From assembly GCA_900765465.1 (NCBI GenBank), contig CAAFRM010000308.1:1-13270 (forward strand): a DNA stretch of 13,270 nt, read 5' to 3'. Within the stretch, counting starts at the first letter, position 1. Each line of letters begins with the position of its first letter. Origin of the DNA: an uncultured Prevotella sp. Lineage in GTDB: Bacteria > Bacteroidota > Bacteroidia > Bacteroidales > Bacteroidaceae. Positions 13,158 to 13,270 of the stretch are shown piece by piece. The notes under the pieces are model-generated. The model saw nothing but the letters and a program-made list of their open reading frames with translations, searched no databases and had not been told where the DNA came from. Position numbers and translations under genes: made by a program.

Positions 13158-13270
13158 TAAGTCAGAAGTTAAAAGCGGAGAGTTAAGTCAGCTAACTCGC
13201 TCAAAATTGGGCTTTGATTGAAAATCAAGAAGTTGGGCGTTTGCCTATATTATATAGGTAACAATATGGA
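13158..13270. repeat. Intergenic tail with direct repeats and a perfect 15-bp palindrome
   Basis: Downstream of the TonB receptor are several short repeats. TAAGTCAG occurs twice (13158-13165, 13184-13191). GAGTTA (13180-13185) pairs with TAACTC (13193-13198), and TTGATT (13214-13219) pairs with AATCAA (13223-13228). TTGGGC-TTTG occurs at 13207-13216 and as TTGGGCGTTTG at 13233-13243. Immediately after comes the perfect inverted repeat CCTATAT-T-ATATAGG (13244-13258). No hairpin is followed by a T-run, so no clear terminator is visible. The window ends at 13270 and any gene beginning here cannot be judged. Confidence 0.7.

Noticed and set aside
1..13270. CRISPR array, insertion sequence, tRNA, rRNA or toxin-antitoxin system
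   Set aside because: No evenly spaced repeat-spacer pattern, transposase-like protein, cloverleaf sequence, rRNA segment or paired small toxin/antitoxin frames were found on either strand.

Overview
The window looks like a chromosomal segment of a Bacteroidetes bacterium, most likely Prevotella/Segatella or a close relative. The grounds are: putative promoters of the Bacteroidetes type (TAnnTTTG box near -7, TTG/TTTG about 20 nt further up), start codons without clear Shine-Dalgarno sequences, lipoprotein and 'AQ' signal peptides typical of the phylum, a Bacteroidetes-style TonB-dependent receptor with an N-terminal carboxypeptidase-regulatory-like domain, and DUF4348-like and DUF3332-like lipoproteins. 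No database search was possible, so the genus is an inference.

Layout. (1) Positions 1-870 hold the 3' end of a long RelA/SpoT-type (p)ppGpp enzyme on the + strand. It meets a minus-strand operon head-on at a strong bidirectional terminator (929-967). (2) The minus-strand operon, read from 4446 to 994, is SPOR-domain lipoprotein, ruvX/yqgF, peptide deformylase, and a large periplasmic TPR protein. The last three genes are joined by two 4-bp ATGA overlaps. (3) A 380-bp intergenic region (4447-4827) carries two 18-bp AT-rich repeats and a good promoter for a + strand operon of three small envelope-type genes: YtxH, a holin-III-like two-TM protein, and a 99-aa unknown. This operon ends in a terminator (5814-5844). 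(4) Between that terminator and the next convergent gene lies a compact minus-strand unit: promoter, about 65 nt, and an intrinsic terminator. I call it a putative small RNA, and it is the most interesting item in the window. (5) The minus-strand operon 8804 to 6053 is DUF4348-like lipoprotein, murB, and an MBL-fold hydrolase. (6) A divergent promoter region (8805-8985) separates that operon from pheS on the + strand, followed by a DUF3332-like lipoprotein and a terminator (10634-10671). (7) An 805-aa TonB-dependent receptor (10740-13157) is followed by a short intergenic tail with direct repeats and a perfect 15-bp palindrome.

Functionally this is mainly a housekeeping region: stringent response, N-terminal methionine processing, rRNA/Holliday-junction processing, peptidoglycan precursor synthesis, Phe-tRNA charging, and cell-envelope proteins. 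I saw no insertion sequences, phage genes, CRISPR arrays, tRNAs, rRNAs or defence systems. The less ordinary signals are the candidate small RNA and several short repeats placed at gene ends, gene starts and in intergenic DNA.
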